From Paenibacillus sp. J5C2022 (GTDB lineage Bacteria > Bacillota > Bacilli > Paenibacillales > Paenibacillaceae), in the NCBI RefSeq assembly GCF_025567625.1, contig NZ_JAOQJC010000030.1, positions 1 through 64,000 on the forward strand: a stretch of DNA of 64,000 nt, written 5' to 3'. The notes below the pieces were generated by a model that saw nothing but the letters and a program-made list of their open reading frames with translations, was not told the origin of the DNA and ran no database searches. The position numbers and the translations under genes were made by a program. Below are positions 33,257 through 43,606 of the stretch, one piece after another; position 1 is the stretch's first letter, and each line of letters starts with the position of its first letter.

Positions 33257-34621
33257 TTATCGCATCCCCACGTCCAATCCAAGCCCAATCAGCCGATCGA
33301 AGTAATCTGGACATGTCTTGGATACACAGCCGGGATTGCTGATACGAATATCGCCGCTCATCATGCCGATCAGGGATAGTGACATCGCCATCCGATGGTC
33401 GTCATGGGAATCCAGCAGAGCCGGCGCAGGCAGCCCCGGATAGACCGTTAATCCGTCCTCCGCTTCCTTGACGGTCAGGCCAAGCTTGCGCAACTCCGTA
33501 CAGATCGCCGCAATGCGATCACATTCGTGATGCCGGATATGCGCCACATCCTTCAACGAGATTGGGCCGCTGGCGAATGGTGCCAAGGCTGCAACCGTAA
33601 GCGTCTGATCGGAGCATTCTCTCATGGAGAGCTCGAATCCCCCTCCCAGCCGTTCCGGCCCCTGCACCTCCACGAATCCGTCTCCTCTAATGACCGTGCA
33701 TCCCATACGCTCCAGCACATCGAGCAGCATAATATCCGGCTGCCTCGTGCGATCGGCATGAATGCCCGCTGTCCTTATGCGCCCGCCTGTCAGAGCGGCG
33801 AGCGACCAGAAGTAACCGCAAGTGGATACATCCGGCTCTAGCCGAATATCTTGTGCCCTGTACGTCCCCTTCGGGACGGAGATGACACTGCCATCCGGCG
33901 ACACCTCCGGCGAGATGCCGAATGTCCGCATCATCTCCAGCGTCATCTCCACGTATTCGCGCTGTACAACTTCTCCTTCGATATGAAGCACTAACGGCTC
34001 AGCCGCATAAGGCGCGGCCAGCAGCAATCCGCTAATGAACTGGCTGGAAGTCGAGCCCGGCAAAGTAACGTTGCCGCCCTTCAATCCGTGTGCTTCCAGC
34101 GTGAACGGAAGACACCGCTCCGCTCCCCCGTAGGTCAAGCCTGCTCCTTGCTCCTCCAGCGCCTTCAGCAATGGCCCGATCGGCCGCTCGCTCATGCGCT
34201 TGCTCCCTGTCAGCGTCCAGAAGCCTTCCATTGAAGCAGCCAGAGCAGCCGGCAGGAAACGGGCGACGGTACCGGCAGCGCCTACGTAGATCTCTCCCGA
34301 TACATGCGGCCACTTGCCGCCGCATCCTTCCACCATTGCCGTATCACCTTCCACCTTAACGGCTATGCCCAGCTGCTTCAGGCTCTGGATGCACCAGTAG
34401 GAATCATCGCTTCGCAATAAGCCTTCCAGCCTTGTCGTTCCCTCCGCCAGTGCTGCGATGATAAGCGCGCGGTTTGTCAAACTTTTGCTGCCCGGTACGA
34501 TGATATCGCCAGCTATGGGAGCACTCGACTTGCCAATAAGTACCTCTTTGGCTTCATCCATTACAGACCATGGAGAGCGCGCCTCCAGATCGCCGGAAGG
34601 CGGTTGAATGAACGGCTGCAT
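33257..34621 (-). CDS. aroA: 3-phosphoshikimate 1-carboxyvinyltransferase (EPSP synthase)
   Basis: 454 residues from the ATG at 34621, behind GAGGAGGAG; an upstream reading to 34711 lacks support. It transfers enolpyruvate from PEP to shikimate 3-phosphate. Visible motifs: PGSKSLTNRALIIAALA (substrate binding), VGAAGTVARFL with the Gly equivalent to E. coli Gly96 kept, PGSTSSQFISGLLLAAP, and HDDHRMAMSLSL. The sequence is somewhat divergent from the usual bacterial class I and II forms (for example VGAAGTVARFL in place of GNAGT/GNSGT-type motifs). It is upstream of aroC and divergent from a LysR gene. Confidence 0.94.
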   Translation of the reverse strand: MQPFIQPPSGDLEARSPWSVMDEAKEVLIGKSSAPIAGDIIVPGSKSLTNRALIIAALAEGTTRLEGLLRSDDSYWCIQSLKQLGIAVKVEGDTAMVEGCGGKWPHVSGEIYVGAAGTVARFLPAALAASMEGFWTLTGSKRMSERPIGPLLKALEEQGAGLTYGGAERCLPFTLEAHGLKGGNVTLPGSTSSQFISGLLLAAPYAAEPLVLHIEGEVVQREYVEMTLEMMRTFGISPEVSPDGSVISVPKGTYRAQDIRLEPDVSTCGYFWSLAALTGGRIRTAGIHADRTRQPDIMLLDVLERMGCTVIRGDGFVEVQGPERLGGGFELSMRECSDQTLTVAALAPFASGPISLKDVAHIRHHECDRIAAICTELRKLGLTVKEAEDGLTVYPGLPAPALLDSHDDHRMAMSLSLIGMMSGDIRISNPGCVSKTCPDYFDRLIGLGLDVGMR

Positions 34622-34661
34622 AACGTCTCCTCCTCGATTGCCGATTTCAGTTAATCCTATT

Positions 34662-34675
34662 ATAATAATTGTTAT
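34662..34675. promoter_or_regulatory. Palindromic site between aroA and the LysR gene
   Basis: ATAATAATTGTTAT is a 14-bp near-palindrome containing a T-N11-A arrangement, in the 108-bp divergent gap. Position and symmetry suit LysR-type binding and control of both genes. Confidence 0.4.
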
Positions 34676-34729
34676 GGAATAAATGAAATCGCAATAATCG
34701 AATGATGGCATAGAGGTGATCTATATCAT

Positions 34730-35620
34730 ATGATCCAAATGGAATGGTACCGCATGTTTCTCTATACGGCCCGGAAGGGGAATTTAACGAAGGCTGCCGA
34801 GGAGCTGCTCATTACGCAGCCTTCTGTCAGCTACGGCATTAAGCAAATGGAGGATGCGCTTGGTCTCCGGCTATTTCACCGGCTGTCGAAAGGCGTGCAA
34901 TTAACGGAGGAAGGGCGAGCGTTGCTGCCCTATGTGGAGCAGGCCTTCTCCCTGCTGGAAGCGGCGGAGCGCCATGCGAACGACCTGAAGCGGCTGGAGG
35001 AAGGCGAGATTCGGATCGGGGCAAGCGACTCCCTGATCAAGCACATGCTGCTGCCGCAGCTGAACCAGTTCCATCAGGAGCATCCCGCAATCCGCATTCG
35101 CCTATCTCACGGCAAGACGCCGGATCTTGCACGGCGCCTCAAGGACGGAGCGATTGACTGCGCCATCGTGCATATGCCCCTGAACGATGCGCAATTGCAC
35201 ATCGAGCCGTTAGCCGAGCTGGAGGATTGCTTCGTTGTCGGTTCACGCTATCAGGCATATGCAGGCCGTACGCTATCGACTGACGAATTGGCGAAGCTGC
35301 CGCTGCTATTCCTGTCGCCGGGGAGCAGCACGCGAACGCATGTCGAGCGCTGGTTCGCCGCGCAAGGGCGGGCCGTGAAGCCGGACATGGAGCTGGGCAG
35401 CGTCGATCTGCTTGCGGAGTTCGCGGGGCAAGGCTATGGCGCGGCCTTCATCACCCGCTCCTTCGTGGACGAGGAGCTGCGGAGCGGCAAGCTGTTCCGG
35501 CTGCAGCTGGAGCAGCCGCTGCCATCCCGCGGCATCGGCCTTGCCGTCCGCCGCGATACGGCGCTGCCGCTCGCCGCGGAGCGATTCGTCGAGATGCTGC
35601 GAAGCGGCCCTAGCCTTTAA
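34730..35620 (+). CDS. LysR-family transcriptional regulator
   Basis: 296 residues. N-terminal winged helix: EWYRMFLYTARKGNLTKAAEELLITQPSVSYGIKQMEDALGLRLFHR, the classic LysR pattern. The C-terminal periplasmic-binding-like domain (EGEIRIGASDSLIKHMLLPQLNQF) senses a small effector, in the CysL/CbbR-like half of the family. GAGGTGAT precedes the ATG at 9 nt. It is divergent from aroA-aroC, so control of aromatic biosynthesis is plausible but inferred. Confidence 0.9.
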   Translation: MIQMEWYRMFLYTARKGNLTKAAEELLITQPSVSYGIKQMEDALGLRLFHRLSKGVQLTEEGRALLPYVEQAFSLLEAAERHANDLKRLEEGEIRIGASDSLIKHMLLPQLNQFHQEHPAIRIRLSHGKTPDLARRLKDGAIDCAIVHMPLNDAQLHIEPLAELEDCFVVGSRYQAYAGRTLSTDELAKLPLLFLSPGSSTRTHVERWFAAQGRAVKPDMELGSVDLLAEFAGQGYGAAFITRSFVDEELRSGKLFRLQLEQPLPSRGIGLAVRRDTALPLAAERFVEMLRSGPSL

Positions 35621-35876
35621 TCGCGCCAATTAGCATGCCTTTGATGTATAGTCCGACAGATCGGCCAACCCACCCATCTCGTTGTAATCGGCGGCCTCCC
35701 GACTGTAGAACATGAACTAATCTAACCGGGTCCGGCGACAGCATCAGATTCAGCTTCTGCTGCCGCTCGGCCGTAGCATTGACGACGTTCGGCTCTACAT
35801 TGAACTTTTCCTCAATGGCTTGTTTGACGAAATCGTCTTCATCCTTAAGCAGATTGGAATTTACATAATATTTCAT
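35610..35876 (-). pseudogene. Remnant of a sugar ABC operon: binding-protein fragment fused to permease tail
   Basis: An 88-codon ORF. Residues 1-46 (YYVNSNLLKDEDDFVKQAIE...QQKLNLMLS) match the mature N-terminus of LplA-type solute-binding proteins. The frame is then lost: the shifted frame reads FYSREAADYNEMGGLADLSDY, the expected continuation. The last residues, YIKGMLIGAIKG, are the C-terminus of a MalG/LplC-type permease. So a frameshift plus a large internal deletion has joined the beginning of a binding-protein gene to the last codons of its permease. No signal peptide. Non-functional. Confidence 0.75.
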
Positions 35877-35991
35877 AATTTATCATTAGAGCGTTGTCCA
35901 TGTATGGATACCGTATTGCCTGCTCGAACAAAAATGATAATCCGGTGCCTCTTCTCATATAGACAATCTATCCTTGCAAATATCGCATGTC

Positions 35992-36027
35992 AAAAACGCC
36001 TTCAGCGTCCTGCGGACACTGAAGGCG
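35992..36027 (-). terminator. Terminator of the SLH glycosidase operon
   Basis: Minus strand CGCCTTCAG-t-GTCC-gca-GGAC-g-CTGAAGGCG with one internal mismatch, followed by TTTTTGACA. About 110 bp after the stop codon of the SLH protein. Confidence 0.85.
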
Positions 36028-36143
36028 CGTTTCACAAAATTAGCTAAACGATAGAATTTGGGTACAGCACGGCTGATTCTTTCTTCTGGACGGTCTTTCT
36101 TCACTCATCTCGCTGTTGAACATGAGATAGAGCATTGTACCCG

Positions 36144-39100
36144 TCATTCTTGAACTTCATTTATCAACTGTTGGACCATTCGCACCGCGATCACAGCAGC
36201 TTCAGCCCGGGTGACCGTTGCCAGCGGTTTGAACTGGCCGCCTCCTGTTCCTTCCATCAGGCCGCTTGCCAGCACTTGCGCTACATATCCTTGTGCCCAT
36301 AGCGGGATTTGCTCTGCATCCTTTAAGCCGCTCAGTTGCATTTCTACATCGGCACCCTGATCTGCTGCCTTATCGACTGAAGCTCTGATCCGCTCCAGAA
36401 CCACTGCGAGCTCCATCCTCATAATTCCTTCTTGCGGTCGGAAGCTGCCGTCTTCGTAGCCCGTAATCCATCCGGCTGCTACTGCCCGCTGTACCGCTTC
36501 AGTTGCAAACTTGCTGATCTTCGCAGTGTCCGTAAATACCACTGCACTACCTGCATCCTCATCCGCTTCATCTTCCAGCAACTTCATGCCTCTTGCCAGA
36601 ATCGTAACCAGTTCCTGACGGGTAACCGCCTGGTCCGGACGATACGTATGATCCGGGTAGCCGGTAATAAGTCCCGCCTCTACTGCACGTTCAATCCACG
36701 CATGTCCCCAATGTCCGGCGATGTCTTTCAGCTCTTTCTGCAGCTCCGCCTCCTTCTTCGCGAAGATTACCACAGCATAGATACCCAGCTCGCTGATATC
36801 TGCAGTGACACTCTGCTCACCAGATTTGCCTCCTACCTTCACCCATTCTTTTAACTTCTCATCGTAGCGAGCAAGGACTGCCTCCTCACCTATTTTCAGC
36901 TGACCTTCATAAGCGATGCGAAGTACAGCCGGCTTGCTCAGCTCGGCATTCCTATCCTGACTCAGCAAGTAAACAGAGCTTAGAAGACGATCTCCTTTCT
37001 GAACTGGCAGCTCTTCCTTCCACTCCTTGAGCTTGAAGCGTGCGCTAACATTGGTCGCACCTTCCGGGATGCTCAGCTTAATTTGCTGACCCTTGCTTAC
37101 TTCACCGCCCATACCTGCAGGCACATACAGTTCCCCATTAGTGGACTCGTTAGGCGTCACGCCTCCTGGATATACAGGCGGATATGTCGGCGGCTTCGGC
37201 TCACTATTGATAGCCAGCTTGACCGTTGCTGTATTGGAATAACTATAACCGTCATAAACACGGAACTGAAATTGATCCTCTCCCGCTGCTGACACTTTGG
37301 CAGTATAGAGAAATTCGCCAGTTGCAGGATCAATCAGCTCAATCGTTCCTTGCTTACTGGCAGTTACAATTTCATAGGTTACTGCGCTTCCTGAAGCATT
37401 CTCATTCTTAAGCATGCCGCGCAGTTCCTCCCCTGCTTTCACACTGTATGAAGCGTCAGCTGCAACCGGAGCAGGCTTCGTATGCATCCACTGCATGGTA
37501 CGGAACAGACTAGCTCTCTTCGTAAGACCGATCCCCGATCCCCATTCCATCCAGCCTCGTCGGCCCTCGCCGTTGTTGTCATTAACAAGCAAGGAGAAGC
37601 TCATGACTTCATTTCGGAGCGGAAGCACCGGTGCCAGTTCAGACCATGGCAACGACATTTGATATACGGTAATCTTTTTCTCCTCGTCACGCTTTACGAC
37701 TAGCTTGCCAGACTTGATTGCCCCTTTATCAATATCTGGCGGAGCAGCGAATCGATACATTTGCGGGCCTTCGGGCGTCTCGGACAACCCAATTTCATAC
37801 CAGCTGCTGCTCTCGCCAGGTACACCTGATGAAATCGCAAACTGCACGCTGTCATTATTCCAAATCTGGTTGCCGACTGCCTTTGCAGAGTGGATCTCAT
37901 CCTTAATTTGTGCTGTCAGATAGAGATGGTCGCGGTCATAATGAAGCCACACATTTCCACGAACATCGATCTTGCCGCTAAAGCCTGACAGGATAACTTC
38001 CTTACCTTTTGACAAATCGATTGTTGGAGTTGTTGCTTCAAGCTCCGGCTCAATTTCTCCATTCACTCTCACCGTTCGCTCTGTAACCGGGTTAAAACCG
38101 AAATTGCCTTCGTATCGATACACATCACTATTACTAAATTTCACAAGTACGGAAGTCTTGTAATTATCCCCGAATCCGAAAGAAGGAAGAGGGATGCTAA
38201 TTTGCTTTGACGCCTGAGGATCGATACTGGTATTCCAAGCCTGCTTACCAGATTGGTTCCCAATATTCCACTCCACTTCCTGCACATCAAGTGCGTGAAG
38301 CTTGCTGAAGTTGGCAACATCAATATGAAGCGCTTGCTTATACTGTCCTTCCGCGCCTTCCGCTTGCTCCATGATCGGACGTACTTTTACTTCTCTGGCT
38401 TTCTCAACCTTCAGCTCATAGCCAAGCTTACCAACCCTTTTATCTCCTTCCATTAAATAAACCGAAATATATCGATAGCCATCACGTGCGCCCATTACTG
38501 TAATTTCTTTGCTAATTGTCTGACCAGGCTCTATCGAAATAGGGTGCTGCTTCCCTTCAACATCCATAGTAAGGGAGAGCTTCGATTTGCCCGTATTGGT
38601 CATTGAGATTGCAAATTGTCCTTCATCCCCTACAACGGTAGCTACGCCGCTAATTGTAATATTAGGCTCAACAGTAATTTGAGCGATGTGGCCTTTCACA
38701 TAATACGGCTCTCCAGTAAGGGAAAGCATTATCTTTCCATTGAGTGGAGAATACAGCTCGGTATTGCCCATCATATCTGTGATCTCGATTGGAGCATCCG
38801 CTGCAATCTGGATAACGGTATCCTCCGTTGCCCAGACCACTCGAACTGGCTGCTGATCCTGGACAAAGCGATAGCTGTGAATCGGCGCTTCGACTACCTC
38901 TACTTCCTCAAATTGTGCGTTGGTCAGCTCTCGCGTCATTACCGCATAGCTCAAATAAGCCGGCTTGGCTGTATAGGCCCCCAACAAGCTTTTTTCATTT
39001 CGGATCATTCCAAAATTATCTTCGTTCAAATCCGCTATCATGCCATCGTCCATCAGATCGTACCACATCATTTTTTCCACACCGCTGCTTAATGCGATGA

Positions 39101-41882
39101 CATGCGCTCGCAGCAGGTAATTTGCTTGCAGCTTCTCATTGACTCCGCGAGATCCAACAAAGGTTGGCCATCCAAATTCCGTCAGCCAAATCGGAACCAA
39201 TTTTCCGTCATTATACTTTTTAATCAATGTTTTCAAATCTTCCAGCTTCTCTGCTAATTCCTCAGGAGCGTTGGGGTACACGTATTCTTGTACTGCAATA
39301 GCATCAAGATAATCCATACCTCCCAGCTCGAGCACTTTTTCGATCCAGTCCAGGCTGATGCCAGCAGATACAATACCGACAATCGGCAAGTCTGGATGCT
39401 CCGCATGTACGACCTCGTAGGTTTTCTTCAATAATTCAAAGTAATATTCTGGTTGTGAATTGGCAGGGCTATTGCCGCGTTTGCCAAATCCGCCGTTAAA
39501 CTCGTTGTACACATTCATGGCGAAAATCTGGTCCTTATACTTCTCCACATATGCCTTTGCGTAATTCGCCATGCCTAGTCGCCCTTCATCTGTATAAGGG
39601 GTTCCGTTATTATCGTAAAATTGGTTATTATAAGCGGCAACAAACAGCAGCGGAATGCCTTCCATCTTCAATCTAGCCATATAATTTTCGAGATCAGGAA
39701 AGTAGGTATAGATTCCTTTTTCTTTTTCAATATATTGCCACTCTATACCATCACGAACAAAGCTGGCGCCTGCATATTTCACAAGCTTCACAAGATCTGC
39801 ATTCCAGCCGTATCCAATGCGATGCAAATGCGTATTCATCCCGAACGGTGAATTGCCATTCGCTGGTGCTGTGAAAGGTGCAAGCACGGAATAAGTTGTT
39901 TCCAACATAATCGGCAAGCTGCCGCCTTTCTCAGCCTGTGCTTCGAGTGTGAAATATCCTAGTCCACGATCGGGAACTGTAAACGTTGCCTGCCCATTAA
40001 AGGCTTTTGCCGTGCCCTCAGCAACCTTCGTTCCATTCAGATTGAAGGCTTTCCAGCTCACATTCGGCCTGACTGTCTCAACGATGAACTGTATAGGCTC
40101 ATCATTCAAAAACACATTGCCAAGTACAGTCTGTTTGAACTTCGTGTCTGGCGGAGTAACGGTTAGAATCGGACCATCCTGACTCCACTCTCCTGCCGCA
40201 TTTCCTGCTTCTACTTTATAGGTATAGCGTTCGCCAATAATAAGACCTTCAACAAAGTAGCTCTCCTCTTGGCTGCTTATGGTGTCAATTAATGTTCCAT
40301 TTTGATAGATCCTATATTGCGTAACACCTGTCGGATCTACCGCTGCCCCCCATTGGAACGCCACTCCTTCCTCTTCCATGCTCTGCAGTTGCAAGGTGCT
40401 GCCCGTTGGCCAGCTTGGCGCCGCCGCATTTGCACGTGAGCTGTTGATAGATAGATAAGGCCGATTCTCTGTATTTTCCTTACTATTAATGATTGCTACG
40501 AGTCCAACATCTGCTAACTGTACTATACCAAAGCTGGCATTGGTCTCTCCTTTGCTAATCTGATCCTTTACATAGGAGGTAACATCAACCTGATGCCATT
40601 TCCAAGTCGTATTCAACGGAACCTTGTTCAAGAAATGTATAACATTCGGCTTCGTGATCCAGGTCATTTCTGCTTCTTTCCAGGAATGATCCTCCAATCC
40701 ATACACAGCCATATCGATCGCACTGCCGCCGCCATCTGAAACAGCTCCATAGAAGTTAAGAGTTGCAGTGCCGACCTCTTCTGGCAGCGCTTCCATTTTG
40801 AATTTCATAAAAGCTTGGCGAGTCACATTAGGGTCAGCCTTCATATTTTTGACGATCAGCTTGTCACTCGTGCCATAATTCGACTGACTTGCACTGCCTG
40901 AGTTAACATGGGTGTCCTCAACAACCGAAAGTCTAACAAAGCTTGGCATAGTTACGACTGCTTCCGGCCCACTCTGTGACCAATTGCCAGATGAATCTCC
41001 CGCTTCCACCCTAAAGGAATAAGTTTGCTTTTGTGCCAACCCCGCTGCATGGTAATGCTCTAGAGTTACTGGCACTGTGGCGATCAGCACATCATTCTGA
41101 TAAATCCGATAGGATACAACCATTTGATCGTCTATAGCCGGTGTCCACTGCAATTCAACTGTATCATCTGCAGTCTGAATCGCTTTTAGTTCACTGCCAT
41201 TTGGCCAGACAGGTGCTTCAAGATCCTCTGGCGCCCTATATTTCACTTCCACATATGGTTGTTGACTGTCACTTTCCTTACTGTTTAAAACGGCGGCTAG
41301 TCCTTGCCCTCCAGGCATTTCAGGCTGAACAAAGGCAATACTAACCTTCTTATCTGCTGCCAGCTGATCTATTACCAGATCTGTAATATCGGCCTCATAG
41401 CCCCTTACTTCTTTGTCCAATGTAATAGAAGCCACTGCATCAGATGCATAGGAAGGCTTGTTGTTCCAAGAGATTGTCTCTTCTGTCCAATCATTGTTTG
41501 TTACGCTATGAAGCTGAATACTTGCTTGGCTTCCTTCCCCGACAGCGCCGTACACGACCAAAGTGACGGATTCTACTTCTGCGGAAAAATCGGTGAAGTC
41601 AAATTTCATGTAGCTCTCGCGAGTTAATTCCGGGCTCCCCTTCTTGATTACCAAAGACTTCTCCGCGCCAAAGTTGGTATTAGCAAAACCGTTCGAGCCT
41701 CGCACATATGAATCATCCGATGGTGACATCTGGAGCGCGTGAAGCTCTGTTGCTCCACCTTGAACGACGTCCCCCGGATCATTAGCATAGACAGACATGT
41801 TGTTCATCTGAAATAGTGCGCAGATCATGGCCAGAATAAGCAATTGGACTAATGCTTTAGTCGAGCGTTTCTTTCTCCTCAT
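36144..41882 (-). CDS. Cell-surface SLH glycoside hydrolase with CBM modules
   Basis: 1912 residues. Parts in order: signal peptide (cleaved near VYAN, about 34); DNRLRE/CBM96-like domain (50-215); FN3 (222-310); second DNRLRE-like domain (315-480); FN3 (488-575); an Ig-like strand region; a clan-A TIM-barrel hydrolase (about 678-1000) with acid/base Glu794 in NVYNEF and nucleophile Glu902 in WLTEFGW; a CBM9-like domain (about 1270-1450); a cadherin-like repeat; and three SLH domains (about 1690-1910; GYPDHTYRP, GYEDGSFRP) for binding secondary cell-wall polymer. GGGAGGATG precedes the ATG. It ends a transporter operon, so it probably releases the oligosaccharide that system imports. The hydrolase family (GH39/GH5-like) and substrate are uncertain. 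Confidence 0.88.
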   Translation of the reverse strand: MRRKKRSTKALVQLLILAMICALFQMNNMSVYANDPGDVVQGGATELHALQMSPSDDSYVRGSNGFANTNFGAEKSLVIKKGSPELTRESYMKFDFTDFSAEVESVTLVVYGAVGEGSQASIQLHSVTNNDWTEETISWNNKPSYASDAVASITLDKEVRGYEADITDLVIDQLAADKKVSIAFVQPEMPGGQGLAAVLNSKESDSQQPYVEVKYRAPEDLEAPVWPNGSELKAIQTADDTVELQWTPAIDDQMVVSYRIYQNDVLIATVPVTLEHYHAAGLAQKQTYSFRVEAGDSSGNWSQSGPEAVVTMPSFVRLSVVEDTHVNSGSASQSNYGTSDKLIVKNMKADPNVTRQAFMKFKMEALPEEVGTATLNFYGAVSDGGGSAIDMAVYGLEDHSWKEAEMTWITKPNVIHFLNKVPLNTTWKWHQVDVTSYVKDQISKGETNASFGIVQLADVGLVAIINSKENTENRPYLSINSSRANAAAPSWPTGSTLQLQSMEEEGVAFQWGAAVDPTGVTQYRIYQNGTLIDTISSQEESYFVEGLIIGERYTYKVEAGNAAGEWSQDGPILTVTPPDTKFKQTVLGNVFLNDEPIQFIVETVRPNVSWKAFNLNGTKVAEGTAKAFNGQATFTVPDRGLGYFTLEAQAEKGGSLPIMLETTYSVLAPFTAPANGNSPFGMNTHLHRIGYGWNADLVKLVKYAGASFVRDGIEWQYIEKEKGIYTYFPDLENYMARLKMEGIPLLFVAAYNNQFYDNNGTPYTDEGRLGMANYAKAYVEKYKDQIFAMNVYNEFNGGFGKRGNSPANSQPEYYFELLKKTYEVVHAEHPDLPIVGIVSAGISLDWIEKVLELGGMDYLDAIAVQEYVYPNAPEELAEKLEDLKTLIKKYNDGKLVPIWLTEFGWPTFVGSRGVNEKLQANYLLRAHVIALSSGVEKMMWYDLMDDGMIADLNEDNFGMIRNEKSLLGAYTAKPAYLSYAVMTRELTNAQFEEVEVVEAPIHSYRFVQDQQPVRVVWATEDTVIQIAADAPIEITDMMGNTELYSPLNGKIMLSLTGEPYYVKGHIAQITVEPNITISGVATVVGDEGQFAISMTNTGKSKLSLTMDVEGKQHPISIEPGQTISKEITVMGARDGYRYISVYLMEGDKRVGKLGYELKVEKAREVKVRPIMEQAEGAEGQYKQALHIDVANFSKLHALDVQEVEWNIGNQSGKQAWNTSIDPQASKQISIPLPSFGFGDNYKTSVLVKFSNSDVYRYEGNFGFNPVTERTVRVNGEIEPELEATTPTIDLSKGKEVILSGFSGKIDVRGNVWLHYDRDHLYLTAQIKDEIHSAKAVGNQIWNNDSVQFAISSGVPGESSSWYEIGLSETPEGPQMYRFAAPPDIDKGAIKSGKLVVKRDEEKKITVYQMSLPWSELAPVLPLRNEVMSFSLLVNDNNGEGRRGWMEWGSGIGLTKRASLFRTMQWMHTKPAPVAADASYSVKAGEELRGMLKNENASGSAVTYEIVTASKQGTIELIDPATGEFLYTAKVSAAGEDQFQFRVYDGYSYSNTATVKLAINSEPKPPTYPPVYPGGVTPNESTNGELYVPAGMGGEVSKGQQIKLSIPEGATNVSARFKLKEWKEELPVQKGDRLLSSVYLLSQDRNAELSKPAVLRIAYEGQLKIGEEAVLARYDEKLKEWVKVGGKSGEQSVTADISELGIYAVVIFAKKEAELQKELKDIAGHWGHAWIERAVEAGLITGYPDHTYRPDQAVTRQELVTILARGMKLLEDEADEDAGSAVVFTDTAKISKFATEAVQRAVAAGWITGYEDGSFRPQEGIMRMELAVVLERIRASVDKAADQGADVEMQLSGLKDAEQIPLWAQGYVAQVLASGLMEGTGGGQFKPLATVTRAEAAVIAVRMVQQLINEVQE

Positions 41883-41989
41883 CTTTCATCCTCCCAAAGT
41901 TTATTGCAACTACTCATTATTCGCAGAGAGGCAGAGGCAGCTGTTCCATGCTGCTGCCCCTCCACTATTGTTACGATGCAATCGCTACA

Positions 41990-43582
41990 TTAAAGATTTT
42001 CTTTATTAGCTTCGTACCATTCTTGCACCATAGTCTCGATATTTTCTCCGCCAAGACGTTTCCACTCTTTACGGATCTCATCAATTCCTTGCTGTGGCGA
42101 CATAGCGCTGCCTCCTGTTACGACCTTCGTCTCAATTTGCTCAGCAATCGGCTTGAATGTGGCAATTAATTGGCTCAGCTCAGGGAGATCCGGGTTATAG
42201 GCAATATCTCTGCGGAATTTATTTTTAAGCGCAGTTTCAATCGATACAGACTGCTGTTTAGCATACGCTTGCGCTACATCATCCTGCGCCGCCAAAATCG
42301 GAAACCAGGACGGTTCCGGGTTCCATTGATGAACAACGGCATACTCGAATGCATATAAAACCTCTTTGCGGAATTGTTCACTATCAAGCGTTTGCGGCAC
42401 GCCATCCACCAGCTTGTAATGCTTATTTTCATTGCCCTTTTTCAGTGGCAACCAGTTATCTTCAATCATCCAATCCAAATAGGCAATCGCATCCTTGATT
42501 TTTTCTTCGCTCATTTCGCTGTTGAACATGACATAGATGTTTGCCGGTGTTTCTTGGTACAATCCTGTTTTGCCATACTGTGTTGCGAACGGCTCAAGTG
42601 GAACCATCTTCGCATCCGGAACATTCGCCATTAAGTCGCGGAATTGGTTAGGCATATCCCATGCGCCGAACATAATCGCCGCTTTGCCCGTTACCCAGAG
42701 CTGGTTAGCCCGTTCAAAATTGTTGTCTGTAATATATTCTTTATCAATTAGTCCTTCATCAAAAAGCTGCTTTTGAAAAGCAAGAGAATCACGGTGGCGA
42801 TCCAGCGTTCTGCCGTTAACCAGCTTGCCATCCTCTAAATACCATTGATCCGAAACTGCTTGGAACAGCGCTCGCATAATCGGATTGCCATTGCCGTTAA
42901 ATGCAATAGGAGTCATCGTCGGATCGTCTTCCTTCACTTTGCGCGCTACCTCGATCAGTTCTTCAACCGTAGTTGGGGCCTTTAGCTGCAAGCGGTCCAA
43001 AATATCCTGGCGAACCCACATCGCATGGTTGGCAATAGCATCTACTCCGCGCTTGGAAGCAATGGCATACACCTTGTTGTCCACGGTCAAATAAGGCAGC
43101 AAGTCAGCGTTGTTTTCCAAATAAGCTTTGTAGGTGGTGCTGTACTTTTCAATATACTCTCCGATCGGCTGTATAGCGCCCTGCGCCGCCAATTGCGTCA
43201 TATAGTTGCGATCATATTCCCAGATAAGGTCAGGAGCTTCGCCTGAAGCGATCAAGGCGTTCAGCTTGCTTTGTGCCTCGTTTCTAGGTACTGGAATAAT
43301 CTCCACCTCGGTAGGGGAGTTTTCGTTGATCCACTTCGTCCAGCGGTTGCTTTCATAGGTACCTTCATCTGCGGCAACCCACCCGCGGTCAAACATTGAA
43401 ATGCTAATTTTCCCTTTTGGTTTATTCGGCTCGCTGCCTTTATTATCTGTTTGCTCGCCTGTCGGCTTTCCACTCTCATTTGATGGCTCAGGCGTCTCCT
43501 TATTAGAACTGCATGCAGCCAATATCGAAAGCAGCATTATAACAGTCACCAATACAGCACCTGTCTTTTTCCAATGCATCAT
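41990..43582 (-). CDS. LplA-type solute-binding lipoprotein
   Basis: 530 residues, the longer LplA/YtcQ-type binding protein. Lipobox LAAC near residue 24, then a Ser/Glu/Asn-rich linker. The body has ISMFDRGWVAADEGT, NALIASGEAPDLIWEYDR and GKAAIMFGAWDMPNQF, characteristic of this group, which serves complex-oligosaccharide transporters. AAGGGGAT precedes the ATG. It follows the LplC permease by 24 bp and is 107 bp ahead of the SLH hydrolase, probably on one transcript. Ligand unknown. Confidence 0.9.
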   Translation of the reverse strand: MMHWKKTGAVLVTVIMLLSILAACSSNKETPEPSNESGKPTGEQTDNKGSEPNKPKGKISISMFDRGWVAADEGTYESNRWTKWINENSPTEVEIIPVPRNEAQSKLNALIASGEAPDLIWEYDRNYMTQLAAQGAIQPIGEYIEKYSTTYKAYLENNADLLPYLTVDNKVYAIASKRGVDAIANHAMWVRQDILDRLQLKAPTTVEELIEVARKVKEDDPTMTPIAFNGNGNPIMRALFQAVSDQWYLEDGKLVNGRTLDRHRDSLAFQKQLFDEGLIDKEYITDNNFERANQLWVTGKAAIMFGAWDMPNQFRDLMANVPDAKMVPLEPFATQYGKTGLYQETPANIYVMFNSEMSEEKIKDAIAYLDWMIEDNWLPLKKGNENKHYKLVDGVPQTLDSEQFRKEVLYAFEYAVVHQWNPEPSWFPILAAQDDVAQAYAKQQSVSIETALKNKFRRDIAYNPDLPELSQLIATFKPIAEQIETKVVTGGSAMSPQQGIDEIRKEWKRLGGENIETMVQEWYEANKENL

Positions 43583-43606
43583 ATTGCTATCCCCTTATTT
43601 TCAAAA

